Shown one piece after another: positions 63,612 through 64,000 of a stretch of 64,000 nucleotides of DNA. The notes beneath the pieces are model-generated. The model saw only the letters and a program-made list of their open reading frames with translations, was not told the origin of the DNA and searched no databases. Within the stretch, counting starts at the first letter, position 1; each line of letters opens with the position of its first letter. The stretch comes from JAUIAI01 sp041396585. GTDB lineage: Bacteria > Pseudomonadota > Gammaproteobacteria > Burkholderiales > Burkholderiaceae_E. The stretch covers positions 1 to 64,000 of the forward strand of contig JAWKYG010000011.1 in assembly GCA_041396585.1 (NCBI GenBank), in the 5' to 3' direction. The translations under genes and the position numbers were made by a program.

Positions 63612-63803
63612 GGGCGGTCACCTTCGGTCGTGGAGACCGGCAGCGGATCCCGCGGGGCGCTGCCGGCTCATGGAACATGACCCGCAGCGTATCGGGCGTT
63701 CGCGGCATGTGCAGCCGCGTCGCGATGGAATCGCGCCGCCGTGGCGTGAAGCGCCCGACGCTGGCGTGAACGGTGCTAGCGATCGTGGAGCGCGCGGCGG
63801 CGC

Positions 63804-64000
63804 TCAGGCCGCCTCGGTCTCGGCGTTGCGGACCGTGATCTGCTCGTTCAAGGTCCAGAAGTCATAGATCACGCCGAGCCCGAACAGCCCGACGGAGACC
63901 AGATAGAGCAGACCGGTGAACCACTTGCCCAGATAGAAGCGGTGCAGGCCGAATACCCCGAGGAAGGTCAGCAGGACCCAGGCGATCGTGTAGTCGTAGC
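63804..64000 (-). CDS. TM2-domain protein, C-terminal part (runs off the window)
   Basis: On the minus strand an open frame enters from the right edge and ends at TGA 63806-63804. Its 65 visible residues contain the TM2 module: IAWVLLTFLGVFGLHRFYLG, KWFTGLLYLVSVGLFGLGVI and YDFWTLNEQI, two short membrane helices joined by the HRFYLGK turn and ending in the DFW motif. The tail is VRNAETEAA. TM2 proteins are small membrane proteins of unclear role. The start is outside the window. Confidence 0.8.
   Translation of the reverse strand, partial: YDYTIAWVLLTFLGVFGLHRFYLGKWFTGLLYLVSVGLFGLGVIYDFWTLNEQITVRNAETEAA

Overview
The window is high-GC, densely packed proteobacterial DNA. The isobutyryl-CoA mutase fused-type tail, SlyX, an HdfR-like LysR regulator, an SbmA/BacA transporter and a LytS/LytTR pair fit a gamma- or beta-proteobacterium. 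Thiolase, two acyl-CoA synthetases, a PhyH dioxygenase, nitronate monooxygenase, LigAB and a peroxidase-P450 fusion fit a metabolically versatile degrader of lipids, hydrocarbons or aromatics. No rRNA, tRNA, CRISPR array, transposase or phage gene was recognised.

Layout. 0-5.3 kb: end of a B12-dependent mutase gene, SlyX, a class II aldolase, two tail-to-tail paralogous secreted proteins sharing a perfect hairpin, and a LysR regulator divergent from an acetyltransferase. 5.3-7.5 kb: an unusually damaged block where a GFA-family enzyme, an ABC ATPase, its FetB-like permease and the start of a thiolase are all broken by single-base indels although family motifs survive between breaks. 7.5-11.5 kb: thiolase body, hydrolase, secreted rhodanese and cupin.

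11.6-26.3 kb is the most coherent system: a two-component-controlled glycan locus. A seven-gene minus-strand operon encodes a receiver-domain/glycosyltransferase fusion, two GT4 glycosyltransferases, an MsbA-type ABC exporter, two APH-fold kinases and an AlgE-like outer-membrane protein. Most genes overlap by a few bases. Divergent from it are a histidine kinase and an NtrC-type activator, and a very good sigma-54 promoter lies just upstream of the operon. A second unit (MurG-like glycosyltransferase plus a third APH-fold kinase) follows. The inferred job is phosphorylation-controlled synthesis and export of a surface or extracellular glycan.

26.5-38.5 kb: general and catabolic metabolism (LLM flavin enzyme, FKBP isomerase, nitronate monooxygenase, acyl-CoA synthetase, PhyH, LigAB, MATE pump, DUF2461, SDR, MFS, LuxR regulator). 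38.7-44.6 kb: a winged-helix/NTPase regulator followed by a 1073-residue DyP peroxidase-cytochrome P450 fusion, the most unusual enzyme here. 44.7-52.9 kb: a DUF2254 membrane protein carrying an in-frame hexanucleotide repeat, a CAP-domain lipoprotein, a ~1400-residue membrane protein and SbmA/BacA. 53-64 kb: FMN dehydrogenase plus acyl-CoA synthetase, an active-looking diguanylate cyclase beside a degenerate one, an M20 amidohydrolase, a carotenoid-oxygenase/LytS/LytTR operon and the end of a TM2 protein.

Besides the 5.3-7.5 kb block, four other genes (near 2190, 31842, 50790 and 52815) carry single-base lesions, three of them in short homopolymers. The same signature throughout makes residual sequencing error at least as likely as gene decay.
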